Source: Actinomycetes bacterium (GTDB lineage Bacteria > Actinomycetota > Acidimicrobiia > Acidimicrobiales > Bog-793). From it: DNA of 64,000 nt. The notes beneath the pieces were generated by a model. It did not search any database. It saw only the letters and a list, made by a program, of their open reading frames with translations, and had not been told where the DNA came from. Of this stretch, positions 52,619-62,486 are shown one piece after another. Each line of letters begins with the position of its first letter. Within the stretch, counting starts at the first letter, position 1. The position numbers and the translations under genes are program-made. Where the stretch lies: contig JAKABW010000001.1 of NCBI GenBank assembly GCA_021796535.1, positions 62,001 to 126,000 on the forward strand. The letters run 5' to 3'.

Positions 52619-53922
52619 TGGAAAAGGAAAAGGCAACTTCTTCATGCGACATAGACGTTCACGGCATTGCCAGAGTGGAAGGGGAGGGCGCCCTCCATGT
52701 TCATATCGACAACGGCGAACTAAAGAACGTAGAGTTGGAAATTTTTGAACCGCCTAGATTCTTTGAGGCTTTTCTACGCGGGCGGGGATTTGAAGAGCCT
52801 CCCGACATTACGGCGCGTATCTGCGGCATCTGTCCCGTCGCATATCAGATGTCAGCGTGTCTGGCAATTGAGGACGCCTGTTCTGCAAAAGTCAGCGATG
52901 AAATACAGACCTTGCGGAGGCTTCTCTATTGTGGCGAGTGGATCCAGAGTCATGTACTGCATGTTTTCTTGCTGCACGCCCCAGACTTTTTCGGTTTGGA
53001 GGATGCGGTTGAACTGGCAAAAATAAATAGAAACGCCGTAGAGCGGGGTCTGTTTATGAAAAAAATAGGCAATAAACTCATGGAGGTGGTGGGCGGTCGT
53101 GCCATTCATCCGGTCAATGTCAAAGTCGGCGGCTTTTACACTGCACCCACAAAGCAGGATCTGGAAGCCCTTGTCGATGATTTAAAACAAGCCCTGGAAT
53201 ATGCGGTCTGGGCAACGGCATGGGTATCGACATTTGAGTTTCCCGATATCGTGACCTCATATCCTCTGGTGTCTTTGGTGCACGATACTTTATACCCGAT
53301 AGATTGCGGAACAGTCGCTTCCACCGAAGGTTTCAACGTTTCCCCGAAAGATTTTCTGGACCGCATCGTGGAGGAACACGTTGCCAGGTCCAGTGCTCTG
53401 CACGCCAAACTGAACGGCGAAACCCCTTATTTGACGGGCCCCATGGCCAGGTTTAACTTAAATTATGACCGCCTGACGCCCATTGCCCGGGAGTGTGCCG
53501 AGGCAAGCGGAATAGAGAAAGGTTGCCGCAATCCCTTTAAGACAATTATTATGAGGTCTCTGGAAACGGTCGTGGCTCTTGAGGAGGCTTTACGCATTAT
53601 AGAAAATTACGTGAAACCCGACCCGAGTTTTGTGGAGATCACGGCCAAAGCAGCTACCGGTTACGGTGCCACAGAAGCCCCGAGAGGCATTATTGTGCAC
53701 AGGTATGTATTGGGCAGTGACGGCCTTATCAAAGAGGCCCAGATCGTGCCCCCCACTTCACAAAATCAGGCGGCGATAGAAGAAGACCTCAAAAATGTCA
53801 TAGCCAACAATATGGATTTGGATCGGGAACAGCTGACCAATTACTGTGAAACGGCGGTCAGAAATCACGACCCATGCATATCCTGTTCGGCTCACTTCCT
53901 GAATGTGGATATTAAGCGGTAG
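52618..53922 (+). CDS. hydA: Hydrogenase alpha (large) subunit, group 3b-like [NiFe]
   Basis: Catalytic subunit with the [NiFe] site. The N-terminal ligand motif is RICGICP (about 62-68) and the C-terminal motif DPCISCSAHF (about 418-427). The usual cleavage site after His leaves an eight-residue tail FLNVDIKR to be removed by the protease. Length 434 fits group 3b (bidirectional NADP-linked, sulfhydrogenase-like). The ATG overlaps the delta stop (TAATG). The group call is from subunit composition and motif form, not from a tree. Confidence 0.96.
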   Translation: MEKEKATSSCDIDVHGIARVEGEGALHVHIDNGELKNVELEIFEPPRFFEAFLRGRGFEEPPDITARICGICPVAYQMSACLAIEDACSAKVSDEIQTLRRLLYCGEWIQSHVLHVFLLHAPDFFGLEDAVELAKINRNAVERGLFMKKIGNKLMEVVGGRAIHPVNVKVGGFYTAPTKQDLEALVDDLKQALEYAVWATAWVSTFEFPDIVTSYPLVSLVHDTLYPIDCGTVASTEGFNVSPKDFLDRIVEEHVARSSALHAKLNGETPYLTGPMARFNLNYDRLTPIARECAEASGIEKGCRNPFKTIIMRSLETVVALEEALRIIENYVKPDPSFVEITAKAATGYGATEAPRGIIVHRYVLGSDGLIKEAQIVPPTSQNQAAIEEDLKNVIANNMDLDREQLTNYCETAVRNHDPCISCSAHFLNVDIKR

Positions 53923-53935
53923 TCGGCGGAGTCAC

Positions 53936-54397
53936 ATGAGCGTTCAGAAAAACAGCAAGACGGTGATAGCAGGTATAGGAAATTACTATCGCTGTGACGA
54001 CGGAGCGGGTCCTCAAATTGCCGACGAAGTGGCCGACATTACCAATACGGAAAATATAGGCCCAATATCGGAACCCCTGGATTTGATAGAGCAATTTGAA
54101 GGAGTGGGGCTGGCAATTCTGGTCGATGCCATGAACTCCGGAGAGCCTCCCGGCACGATCAGGATCTTTGAGGCAGACATGTTGTCAGAAAAACGGCAGT
54201 TGACAAGCACACACGGTATAGGGTTGGAAAGAACTCTGCAATTGGCAGTCGCATTGGGAAAGAATCCGGAAAAAGTGATAGTAGTCGGCATAGAGGGCAA
54301 GGTTTTTGAGGATGGCACGGCTCTTTCCCCGGAGGTCGCAAGGGCCGTGCCGGATGCGGTAAAAATTATCAATCAGATCATCTTGTCCGAATACTAA
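53936..54397 (+). CDS. Hydrogenase maturation protease
   Basis: HycI/HoxW-type endopeptidase that trims the large-subunit C terminus after nickel insertion. The 153 residues include the N-terminal AGIGNYYRCDDGAG, with the nickel-binding Asp of G-x-DG, AILVDAMNSG, with the second Asp, and STHGIGLERTL, with the His. The start ATG 53936 has GGCGGAG upstream. It is the last gene of the hydrogenase operon and lies 13 bases after the large-subunit stop. About 260 bases without a recognisable gene follow. Confidence 0.94.
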   Translation: MSVQKNSKTVIAGIGNYYRCDDGAGPQIADEVADITNTENIGPISEPLDLIEQFEGVGLAILVDAMNSGEPPGTIRIFEADMLSEKRQLTSTHGIGLERTLQLAVALGKNPEKVIVVGIEGKVFEDGTALSPEVARAVPDAVKIINQIILSEY

Positions 54398-54657
54398 AAG
54401 CCTTTCCGCACCCAAACAGCTTTGGGAGAAAAACTTCACGGGTTTCCCGGCGGCTGTGGGGAAATGTCAAGAACAAAGTCTTAATCGATTCACTCAACTG
54501 ATAAGTGGCTGCAAAGCCTGCGGCGCATAGCGATAAGTCAATGCATGACGCCGACAAAAGAAGGCCGACTTTTGTTGGCGATAAAGTTATTTTTCCGGTT
54601 TTGATATTTTATAATATGTCATAATACACTAAATCAATAGCTGCAAGCTAGGGATCT

Positions 54658-54730
54658 GCCGGTGTGGCGCAGTTGGTAGCGCAGGCGATTTGTAATCGTC
54701 AGGTCGTGGGTTCGAGTCCCTCCACCGGCT
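54658..54730 (+). tRNA. tRNA-Thr (anticodon TGT)
   Basis: Cloverleaf with acceptor GCCGGTG/CACCGGC, D arm GCGC, anticodon stem GGCGA/TCGTC with loop TTTGTAA, and T arm GTGGG TTCGAGT CCCTC. Anticodon TGT reads threonine ACA codons. Discriminator T73; CCA is not encoded. Flanks 54398-54657 and 54731-54965 show no gene. Confidence 0.95.
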
Positions 54731-54950
54731 CCGGTACAGTTGTGAGTTACCTGTTGAAATTATTATGAGTTTGTTACAATTCCTAATATGAAATCGCTTT
54801 ACCACAAGTGATTTTGCTATTGTTGTACTGCTTACGGCGCAGCCTGTGGACTGCCGCTAAAGTACGATAAATTTTATATGAACGAATTATGTGCGCTATA
54901 GTTAGAACCTAGGCATTGATCACATATTTCAAGACGAAAACAAAAAGTAA

Positions 54951-56150
<1,200 letters not shown>

Positions 56151-56177
56151 CCCACTTCAACTTATTAGCCCGGGCTT

Positions 56178-57467
56178 ATGCTTAAACTACGCAAAAAAAA
56201 TACCGGAAGAAAGTTATCTGGAACCACTAAAAAGCAGTCAGTAAGAAAAATATTACTGCTGTTTTTAGTGGTTCTTGTTTTGGCTCTTTTAATCGGTGAA
56301 ATCACCAACGATACTCTTCACTCATCCGATTCTTATTACAAGATCAACGTAAAAAGCTACTTTGATGCCTCTGTCCCCATCTTGGAAGATTCCAACGTCT
56401 TGGGACAGGAAGTGACTGACTTACGATCCGGTAATTTGAGGCAGACTTCTTTGACCGTGTTGTCGGCAGAACTTGCAAGTCTCAAAAGCCAGGCTATGAC
56501 AGATATTTCCGAATTGAATAATCTTGGCATTGCTTCTCCGGATGCAAAAGTTGCCTCTCTCCTTTCGTCCGTTTTGGAGCTTCGCTACGGTGCCCTTTTG
56601 CATATGTCGAAGGCTTTGGCAACCTTATCCGTTTCCGGAGGCCCAGTTTCTTCTTCGGCGGTTGTCGGCTTCGTGGAAGCCGGCAAGGAAATAAGAAGCG
56701 CCAACCGTCTCTTTCAGGATCTGGGTAAATATACGAAAAAAAAGCGTCTGTACAAGTACGCTCTTCCCGCTACAGCCTGGGGAGCACCTCTTGGGACGTG
56801 GGATGCATCTCCCGTCAGAAATTGGCTGCACGGTCTGTCATATACTTTTTCCGGCAACAGCGGTCTCGTGATATCGGATATCTCCACTTCTCCCCTCGCT
56901 GTTAAGATCATAGGCCTTCCACAACCAGCCACGACAACGTCTTCCACGACGACAACGTCTTCCACGACGACAACGCTTGCCGGCTCCCGCTCTTCGACGG
57001 GATCTTCGACGACGACTTCTGCCGCGGGTAAGGCCAAAAGCAAGACAACGCACAAGAAGCAGAAGAAAAGCAAAGGTCGCGGCAAAGTGACGACAACTTT
57101 TATTGCCATAACTTCTTCAACTCTGCAAATCCCGCCTTCGCAGTCGACTTCTGTTTTGGCCCCCACCTCTTCGCTGGTCGTCAAAGTGGTTGTGACAAAC
57201 GAAAGCGTAAGGGAGGCCACAAATTCGGTGTTGTCGGTGACCATTCGGGGACAGAGTCCCGGCAAAAACAGCAAAGCTCCTCCGGTAACCCTGAATACCA
57301 CGCAAACCGTGCACTTGTCGCCGATTTCTCCTTCGGGAAGCCGGTATATCAGTCGGCGTTTCAAACACCTGCATTTGGGGGGCCTGTACAGGCTGAGTGT
57401 TCAATTGTCCGCCCCCGGTTTTCGGAGTTCTTCGGGACAGGTTAGATTGCAAGTGGCTTCCTCTTAG
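56178..57467 (+). CDS. Membrane-anchored extracytoplasmic protein with Ser/Thr-rich linker
   Basis: A 429-residue protein with a basic N terminus, one membrane segment (about 24-41) and a long external part. Residues about 50-230 are mostly helical. Residues about 250-320 are a Thr/Ser/Lys-rich linker (coding repeat at 56931-56975). The last 110 residues are beta-like with conserved-looking LVVKVVVTNESV. This layout suits a surface or cell-wall protein, perhaps O-glycosylated. No family recognised. It follows sqdB by 27 bases and may share its transcript, but no functional link is shown. Confidence 0.75.
   Translation: MLKLRKKNTGRKLSGTTKKQSVRKILLLFLVVLVLALLIGEITNDTLHSSDSYYKINVKSYFDASVPILEDSNVLGQEVTDLRSGNLRQTSLTVLSAELASLKSQAMTDISELNNLGIASPDAKVASLLSSVLELRYGALLHMSKALATLSVSGGPVSSSAVVGFVEAGKEIRSANRLFQDLGKYTKKKRLYKYALPATAWGAPLGTWDASPVRNWLHGLSYTFSGNSGLVISDISTSPLAVKIIGLPQPATTTSSTTTTSSTTTTLAGSRSSTGSSTTTSAAGKAKSKTTHKKQKKSKGRGKVTTTFIAITSSTLQIPPSQSTSVLAPTSSLVVKVVVTNESVREATNSVLSVTIRGQSPGKNSKAPPVTLNTTQTVHLSPISPSGSRYISRRFKHLHLGGLYRLSVQLSAPGFRSSSGQVRLQVASS
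56931..56975 (+). repeat. 18-bp tandem repeat, 2.5 copies, coding Thr/Ser linker
   Basis: The unit ACGACAACGTCTTCCACG occurs at 56931-56948 and 56949-56966, followed by a half copy ACGACAACG to 56975. It encodes a Thr-Thr-Ser-Ser-Thr-Thr pattern and is a place where length could vary between strains. Confidence 0.9.
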
Positions 57468-57487
57468 GGGAAGAAAGCGGGTCGGTA

Positions 57488-58762
57488 TTAAATCTGAGGC
57501 CTGTTATGCCAAGCGGATTCTGCCAAGCGGATTATTTCTTGGGGCGGTTTCCTGAGTTGTCGCGATACGGTTTTAACGTCGTCGTATTCGACTTTAATTC
57601 TGTTTCGCGAACTCTTTACCCTGATTTCGTAGCCGCTTACCGACACTGTTTCAAAGTGACGGCTCAGTTCATAACGGCCGACCTCTCTCACTCTTATGCC
57701 AAAAGTGCCCGTAATATCGAAAAGCAATTCCAGCAGAACTTCCAGACTGTCTTTTTTTATGAGGCAACAGAAAACATTGCCAGGCCGGCCCTTTTTCATT
57801 ACGGCGGGAGTGATCCAGGCATCCAATGCGCCGTTTTCCAGACAGCTTTGCAGGCAAAAAGATAGATTTTCACCCGTGATATCGTCCAAATTGGTTTCCA
57901 ACACAAACATTTGTGAGTAAATGCTTCCGCCGCCGGTGGTTTGGTCAGGGCCGGGCTTGCCGATGACTACCTGTGCCAGGTTGGGTATTTTGGGGATGAT
58001 TTTGGATCCGGCCCCGTAGCCTACCCGTTTTAGAGACATTTCTGGCATGGGACCGAATGCTTTTGCCAGGGTGGCAAGTAAGACCGCTCCGGTGGGGGTA
58101 ATCAATTCCTCTTCGATGTCGGTGCCTTGTATCGGTATATCTTTCAGTATTTCCAAAACGGCAGGCCCCGGGTTTGTAATGACTCCGTGGTCTGTATTTA
58201 TCGTTCCGTATCCCGTTCGGACGGGACTTGAGTAGACGTCTTTAATTTCTAAAATTTCCAAGGCTGCAACGGTGCCGACTATGTCAACTATTGTGTCCTG
58301 TCCGCCGAGTTCGTGAAAGTGAACGTCAAACTTGTCTTTGTTGTGTATTTTGCCTTCCGCTTCGGCGAGTTTGTGAAAAGCAAAGGCCGCTTTGTCCGCG
58401 ATGCTTGTCGGCAGTTTCGCCTCTTCCAAGAGCAAGAGGATGTCTTTTAATTTTCTTGCGGCTTGATCTTTTTCATAGCCGACATTTATCTTGGTGGCTT
58501 TTACCGAATTGCGTTCAACTTGTTCCGCATCCAAAGACCATCGGCCGATTTTCAGGCCCGACAAAATGTCCTTTAGTTCTTTGAGGTCGGCACCGGCATC
58601 TATGAGACATCCGAGTGCCATATCCCCGGAAAAACCGGAAAAGCAATTAAACCAAGCCGTGAGGGAATTGTCGCTTTTCGAAAGCTCCTTTTTTGGCGTT
58701 GTATTGCTTGAAGAACACATGCGTATCGGTGCCTCGCCTGGGTTAAAGTCGGTCAGCGTCAA
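57488..58762 (-). CDS. larC: Nickel-pincer cofactor biosynthesis protein LarC
   Basis: Nickel insertase (CTP-dependent) of the nickel-pincer nucleotide cofactor pathway. Family regions are AWFNCFSGFSGDMALGCLIDAG (about 36-57), the FHELGGQDTIVDIVGT segment with metal-site residues (about 147-162), and GSIYSQMFVLETNLDDITGE-type C-terminal domain. It is a single unbroken frame of 424 residues, unlike species in which LarC is made by programmed frameshift. About 35 residues before the conserved start are extra, so a later start such as ATG 58720 is possible. It follows larB by nine bases. Confidence 0.92.
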   Translation of the reverse strand: MTLTDFNPGEAPIRMCSSSNTTPKKELSKSDNSLTAWFNCFSGFSGDMALGCLIDAGADLKELKDILSGLKIGRWSLDAEQVERNSVKATKINVGYEKDQAARKLKDILLLLEEAKLPTSIADKAAFAFHKLAEAEGKIHNKDKFDVHFHELGGQDTIVDIVGTVAALEILEIKDVYSSPVRTGYGTINTDHGVITNPGPAVLEILKDIPIQGTDIEEELITPTGAVLLATLAKAFGPMPEMSLKRVGYGAGSKIIPKIPNLAQVVIGKPGPDQTTGGGSIYSQMFVLETNLDDITGENLSFCLQSCLENGALDAWITPAVMKKGRPGNVFCCLIKKDSLEVLLELLFDITGTFGIRVREVGRYELSRHFETVSVSGYEIRVKSSRNRIKVEYDDVKTVSRQLRKPPQEIIRLAESAWHNRPQI

Positions 58763-58771
58763 CCGTCAAAA

Positions 58772-59554
58772 TCAATCCGTCTTGTTGTAGGAGATACCCT
58801 GCAGGATCCTCATTGTAGCATATGCCGCACCAAAGCCGTTATCTATACCCATGACAGTGATCCCCGCAGCACAAGAAGACGTCATGGCAAGAAGAGCCGT
58901 AATTCCTTCGAATCCGGAACCGTATCCCGTACTGGTGGGAACGGCTATAATCGGTACGGCCACCAGTCCTCCCACGACGGATGAAAGTGCTCCTTCCATG
59001 CCGGCCACCACTATGACAATGTCTGCTTCCAACAGCTCATCCAAATGGGAAAAGAGTCTGTGGATGCCGGCGACCCCGCAGTCGCGCAGGTAAGAGGGTT
59101 CCGTTCCGTAGGCGCGGAGGACGGCACCGCATTCGTCCGCCACGGGCTGGTCGGAAGTTCCGGCGGTGACGATCAGTACTTTATGACTTTGTTGCGGATT
59201 GTGCTTCCAAGAGATTAAATAAAGTGTCTGGCGGGAATGTCTGATTGGCGTGACAACGCCGTCGGGGCAACTCTTCAGCACTTCCTCCGTTTGGTCTTCC
59301 CTTGCCCTTGTCAGTAAAACCGGAGAGGAGGATTTTTCCAGTAAATTGCCGACGATCAAAGCGCATTGCTCGCTGGTCTTGCCCGGGGCGTATACGGCTT
59401 CGGGCAATCCTTGTCTGAGCAATCTGTGGTGATCTACTTTGGCAAAGTCCAGATCGTCAAAGGGCATCAGCCGCAATTGTCTCAGAAGCTCATCGGGCGT
59501 AATTTCCTGTCTGCTGAGTTGGTGCAGTAATTCCAGAGTGGTTTTTTTATCCAT
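58772..59554 (-). CDS. larB: Nickel-pincer cofactor biosynthesis protein LarB
   Basis: AIR-carboxylase-like enzyme that carboxylates and hydrolyses nicotinic acid adenine dinucleotide, first step of nickel-pincer nucleotide synthesis. Conserved are the VIVTAGTSDQPVADEC segment (about 129-144), GVAGIHRLFSHLDELLEAD, and VVAGMEGALSSVVGGLVAVPIIAVPTSTGYG-like region (about 186-215) with the substrate loop. Length 260 is normal. The operon is larB-larC; larE (sulfur insertion) and larA are not in the window. The hydrogenase genes 4 kb away also need nickel, but the cofactors differ. Confidence 0.93.
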   Translation of the reverse strand: MDKKTTLELLHQLSRQEITPDELLRQLRLMPFDDLDFAKVDHHRLLRQGLPEAVYAPGKTSEQCALIVGNLLEKSSSPVLLTRAREDQTEEVLKSCPDGVVTPIRHSRQTLYLISWKHNPQQSHKVLIVTAGTSDQPVADECGAVLRAYGTEPSYLRDCGVAGIHRLFSHLDELLEADIVIVVAGMEGALSSVVGGLVAVPIIAVPTSTGYGSGFEGITALLAMTSSCAAGITVMGIDNGFGAAYATMRILQGISYNKTD

Positions 59555-59858
59555 AATAAACAGTCGCCAATGTCATATACCGGAACATCGTGTCCAAGTC
59601 ATGCCTCACTTCTCCGATATGTATGTATATTTGCGTATATTTAAAATCAAATTCTATAGTAAGTGAGGGCACCAGTGGATGGTTAGGGAAAAATAGCAAA
59701 AATAATGTAGACCGAAAACCCGGACCCGGCTTTTGGCAAGCATAAGGTTTTGGGTAAGCACAGATGCTACCATACTCATATAGGTTATGAACTGAGGCGT
59801 TGTTTAAACCGGTATAAAGAAAAACCGGAACTGTTTTCGGGGGTCAAGAGGTGCTTTG
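59555..59858. other. Divergent intergenic region larB / pheA
   Basis: About 300 bases, partly AT-rich, between divergent genes. It must hold both promoters. Nothing else was recognised in it. Confidence 0.45.
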
Positions 59859-60824
59859 ATGGCGCAACTGCATAAGGATAAAAAAACCGTCTCCGCGGAC
59901 AAAAAACTGAAGGTGGCCTACTTGGGCCCCTCCGGTTCTTTCAGCGAAGAAGCTTTACTTGCCGCATCATTCCGGAGTATTGAACCACTGGCGGCGGACA
60001 CGATACCCGACGCCATCAAGATGGCGGACGCATCGGAAGTCGACGCGGCATTTGTGCCTTTGGAAAATTCCACCGAGGGTTCCGTTAATGTAACTTTGGA
60101 TGAGTTAATTTTTACCTCTGATTTGTTTATTACCGCCGAAGTGGTATTCAATGTTCACCTTCAGCTTTTGACCAAAGAAAAGATTGGATTGAAAGATATT
60201 TCTGAGGTCATTTCTTATCCGGTGGCTGCCGCGCAATGCCGTGATTTTTTATACTCAAAACTGCCCCAAGCCGAGTTGATTGCGGCATCTTCCACTTCCG
60301 AGGCGGCACGGACGGTAAGCCAAAGCAAGGAAAGAGGTATGGCTGCCATAGCCCCGAAGTTGTCTGCGGAGCTCTATAATTTACAGGTAATCCAGCAAAA
60401 TATCGAAGACTACCACGGCAACCAGACCAGGTTTGTTCTTGTGCAAAAAAGAAAAATACCGGCGAGAAGCGAGTCTGATAAGACAACGATAGTATGTTTT
60501 CAAAAAAAAGACAGACCAGGCAGCCTTTATTCAATTGTCGGCCAATTTGCGGCGCGCAACATTAATTTGGCGCGGATTGAATCAAGACCGACAAAAAAAG
60601 CTTTGGGGGAGTACTGCTTTGTCATCGACCTGGAAGGTCACATCAGCGACGAAGTGGTAAGCGACTGCCTTGCCGAATTGTATGCCGAACTCGGCCATAT
60701 AAAATTCTTGGGCTCCTATCCCGCTCACGCCAAATCTAACAAACATTTAACGGAAATAAAAGAAGCAAGGCGTCAGGCCTCACAGTGGCTAAAAGATCTG
60801 GAAAACTGCTTACCCAAAAGTTAG
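59859..60824 (+). CDS. pheA: Prephenate dehydratase
   Basis: Converts prephenate to phenylpyruvate in phenylalanine synthesis. The catalytic domain has KVAYLGPSGSFSEEAL (about 18-33), VPLENSTEGSVN (about 66-77) and the TRF motif in HGNQTRFVLV (about 186-195). A C-terminal ACT domain (about 205-290, RPGSLYSIVGQFAARNINL and ESRPTK) is the usual Phe-binding regulatory part. Length 321 is normal. The start is set at ATG 59859 after AAGAGG; TTG 59856 is also in frame. It is monocistronic and ends with a hairpin. Confidence 0.95.
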   Translation: MAQLHKDKKTVSADKKLKVAYLGPSGSFSEEALLAASFRSIEPLAADTIPDAIKMADASEVDAAFVPLENSTEGSVNVTLDELIFTSDLFITAEVVFNVHLQLLTKEKIGLKDISEVISYPVAAAQCRDFLYSKLPQAELIAASSTSEAARTVSQSKERGMAAIAPKLSAELYNLQVIQQNIEDYHGNQTRFVLVQKRKIPARSESDKTTIVCFQKKDRPGSLYSIVGQFAARNINLARIESRPTKKALGEYCFVIDLEGHISDEVVSDCLAELYAELGHIKFLGSYPAHAKSNKHLTEIKEARRQASQWLKDLENCLPKS

Positions 60825-60827
60825 CGA

Positions 60828-60858
60828 CGGATGAGGGTAATTTTTTTACCCTCATCCG
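60828..60858 (+). terminator. Hairpin terminator after pheA
   Basis: CGGATGAGGGTAA (60828-60840) pairs exactly with TTACCCTCATCCG (60846-60858) across a five-T loop, four bases after the pheA stop. The T run is in the loop and only an AT-rich tract follows 20 bases later, so termination is likely but the form is not ideal. Confidence 0.6.
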
Positions 60859-60935
60859 AATGCAAAACGCAATAAATTTTTTACTTTGCCAAATGTTTGA
60901 ATATTTCCTTTAAAAATTCATATATTGTAGATTCC

Positions 60936-61022
60936 GGAGGGATGGCAGAGCGGACGAATGCGACGGTCTTGAAAACCGTTGGGTGATGAGCCCCGGGGGT
61001 TCGAATCCCCCTCCCTCCGCCA
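60936..61022 (+). tRNA. tRNA-Ser (anticodon TGA)
   Basis: Class II tRNA with acceptor GGAGGGA/TCCCTCC, anticodon loop CTTGAAA around anticodon TGA, a long variable arm (GTTGGGTGATGAGCCCC) and T arm GGGGG TTCGAAT CCCCC. Discriminator G73 fits serine tRNA, and the CCA end is encoded (61020-61022), unlike the other three tRNA genes in the window. The segment 61023-61137 before amt is AT-rich with a weak A5GC/GCT5 hairpin (61037-61072) that may end the tRNA transcript. Confidence 0.96.
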
Positions 61023-61137
61023 TATATTCTTTGACAAAAAAGCGATGCCTTTCCTATTCGGGGATGCTTTTTGGATTTTTTGTTGTTTGTTTTGGGGCCG
61101 GGTGCCGGTATTCGAATTTAAAATCTGAGGTAAAACT

Positions 61138-62364
61138 ATGTATGCGACAAATACTTTATGGGTTTTGTTGGGAGCTGCCCTTGTCCTGTTTATGACCCCG
61201 GGACTGGCCTTATTTTATGGCGGCATGTTGCGTGCCAAGAACGTCCTGTCTGTGATGATGCAAAATTTTTACGCCATGGGAATTGTCACCGTAATTTGGG
61301 CTCTGTTTGCTTTCAGTCTTGTCTATGGTCCCAGCGTCGCCGGCGGCATAATAGGAAACTTTAAGTATGTCGGTTTGGCTAAAATGGCCAATGGATTGGC
61401 CGGGTTTGCGCACTTAAATGTCTCCCCTTCGGCCGTCATGATTTTTCAATTGATGTTCGCCATCATAACTTTGGCTCTTATTTCGGGCGGTGTAGCGGAG
61501 CGCATGAAATTCAGCTCCTTTGTCGTTTTCGGTATTCTCTGGCTTTTGCTGGTTTATGTACCCATTGCACACTGGGTATTCAGTCCTGAGGGCTGGCTGG
61601 CTAAAAGAGGGGTTTTGGATTTTGCCGGAGGGACCGTGGTGGAAATGAATTCCGGTTTTTCCACGCTGGCAATCGTTTTGGTTTTGGGGAAAAGGCGCGG
61701 CTGGCCTCATGAACCGATGAGGCCGCATTCGATACCCATGAGCATACTGGGAGGCGGGATCCTCTGGTTCGGGTGGTTTGGCTTTAACGCCGGCTCCGCG
61801 TTGGGAGTCAACTCTGTGGCCGTGCACGCCTTTGTCAATACGCAGTTAGCTGCCGCAGCCGGTCTGATCGCCTGGATGACGTATGAGAATTTCAAAGAAA
61901 AAGTCGTTACACCCCTGGGTGCCGTTTCTGGTGCCGTGGCCGGTATGGTGGCCATTACCCCGGCGGCCGGTTTTGTTTCGCCCATGTCATCTATTCTGAT
62001 AGGCTTGGCGGCCGGAGTAATATGTGCCTTGGCCGTCAGTGTCAAATACGCTTTGAAGTATGACGATTCTTTGGACGTCGTGGCCGTTCACGGCGTGGGT
62101 GGATTTTTGGGGATGCTGTTGCTGGGATGTTTGGCGGAGAAAGTCGCAGATCCGGCCGGGGCAAACGGATTGTTCTTTGGAGGAACACATTTTTTCCTGG
62201 TTGAGCTCATGGCCATTGGGGTGACTCTCGTTTACTCTTTCGGCATGACTTACCTGATTTCGAAAGTGCTTGACAAGACCATGGGTCTGAGGGTGAAGCA
62301 AACCGACGAGGATCGCGGCTTGGATGTGTCTTTGCACGGCGAAAGCGCTTATACCACGAATTAG
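61138..62364 (+). CDS. amt: Ammonium transporter (Amt family)
   Basis: Eleven-helix ammonium channel of 408 residues. Typical sequences are TPGLALFYGGMLRAKNVLSV (about 21-40), PIAHWVFSPEGWLAKRGVLDFAGGTVVEMNSG-type (conserved DFAG-GxVVH region, here with GTVVEMNSG, about 141-170), and FNAGSALGVN. The later twin-histidine region reads VVAVHGVGGFLGMLL. In most Amt proteins the first pore His follows DFAGG-TVVH; here that position reads Glu (GGTVVEMN), as known in some Amt/Mep proteins. GAGG-type site upstream (61127-61130). No glnK gene follows. Confidence 0.94.
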   Translation: MYATNTLWVLLGAALVLFMTPGLALFYGGMLRAKNVLSVMMQNFYAMGIVTVIWALFAFSLVYGPSVAGGIIGNFKYVGLAKMANGLAGFAHLNVSPSAVMIFQLMFAIITLALISGGVAERMKFSSFVVFGILWLLLVYVPIAHWVFSPEGWLAKRGVLDFAGGTVVEMNSGFSTLAIVLVLGKRRGWPHEPMRPHSIPMSILGGGILWFGWFGFNAGSALGVNSVAVHAFVNTQLAAAAGLIAWMTYENFKEKVVTPLGAVSGAVAGMVAITPAAGFVSPMSSILIGLAAGVICALAVSVKYALKYDDSLDVVAVHGVGGFLGMLLLGCLAEKVADPAGANGLFFGGTHFFLVELMAIGVTLVYSFGMTYLISKVLDKTMGLRVKQTDEDRGLDVSLHGESAYTTN

Positions 62365-62393
62365 GTTGTCTTCAACAGATGCCGACGTCAGAT

Positions 62394-62418
62394 GGCTCTT
62401 TTGTTTGATAAAAGAGCC
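62394..62418. terminator. Inverted repeat between amt and tRNA-Thr
   Basis: GGCTCTTTT (62394-62402) and AAAAGAGCC (62410-62418) pair exactly across a seven-base loop. The right arm includes the last bases of the tRNA-Thr gene. The hairpin may terminate amt and the tRNA from both sides, although the T run is inside the stem. Confidence 0.45.
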
Positions 62419-62486
62419 CGAGGTGGGACTCGAACCCACGACCTGCGCATTACGAGGGCGCTGCTCTACCTCTGAGCTACCCGGGC
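62415..62486 (-). tRNA. tRNA-Thr (anticodon CGT)
   Basis: Minus strand from 62486: acceptor GCCCGGG/CTCGGGC with one G-U pair, D arm GCTC/GAGC, anticodon arm GCGCC CTCGTAA TGCGC with anticodon CGT, T arm GTGGG TTCGAGT CCCAC, discriminator T73 as in the other tRNA-Thr, no encoded CCA. The last anticodon-stem pair (31-39) is C-U, a mismatch. Confidence 0.93.

Noticed and set aside
56931-56975. Short tandem repeats as a possible CRISPR array
   Set aside because: Units are directly adjacent without spacers and code for a Thr/Ser linker.
56714-57364. Minus-strand frame of 216 codons in the Ser/Thr-rich gene
   Set aside because: It is Val/Glu-rich only because it is the complement of the Thr/Ser repeats.
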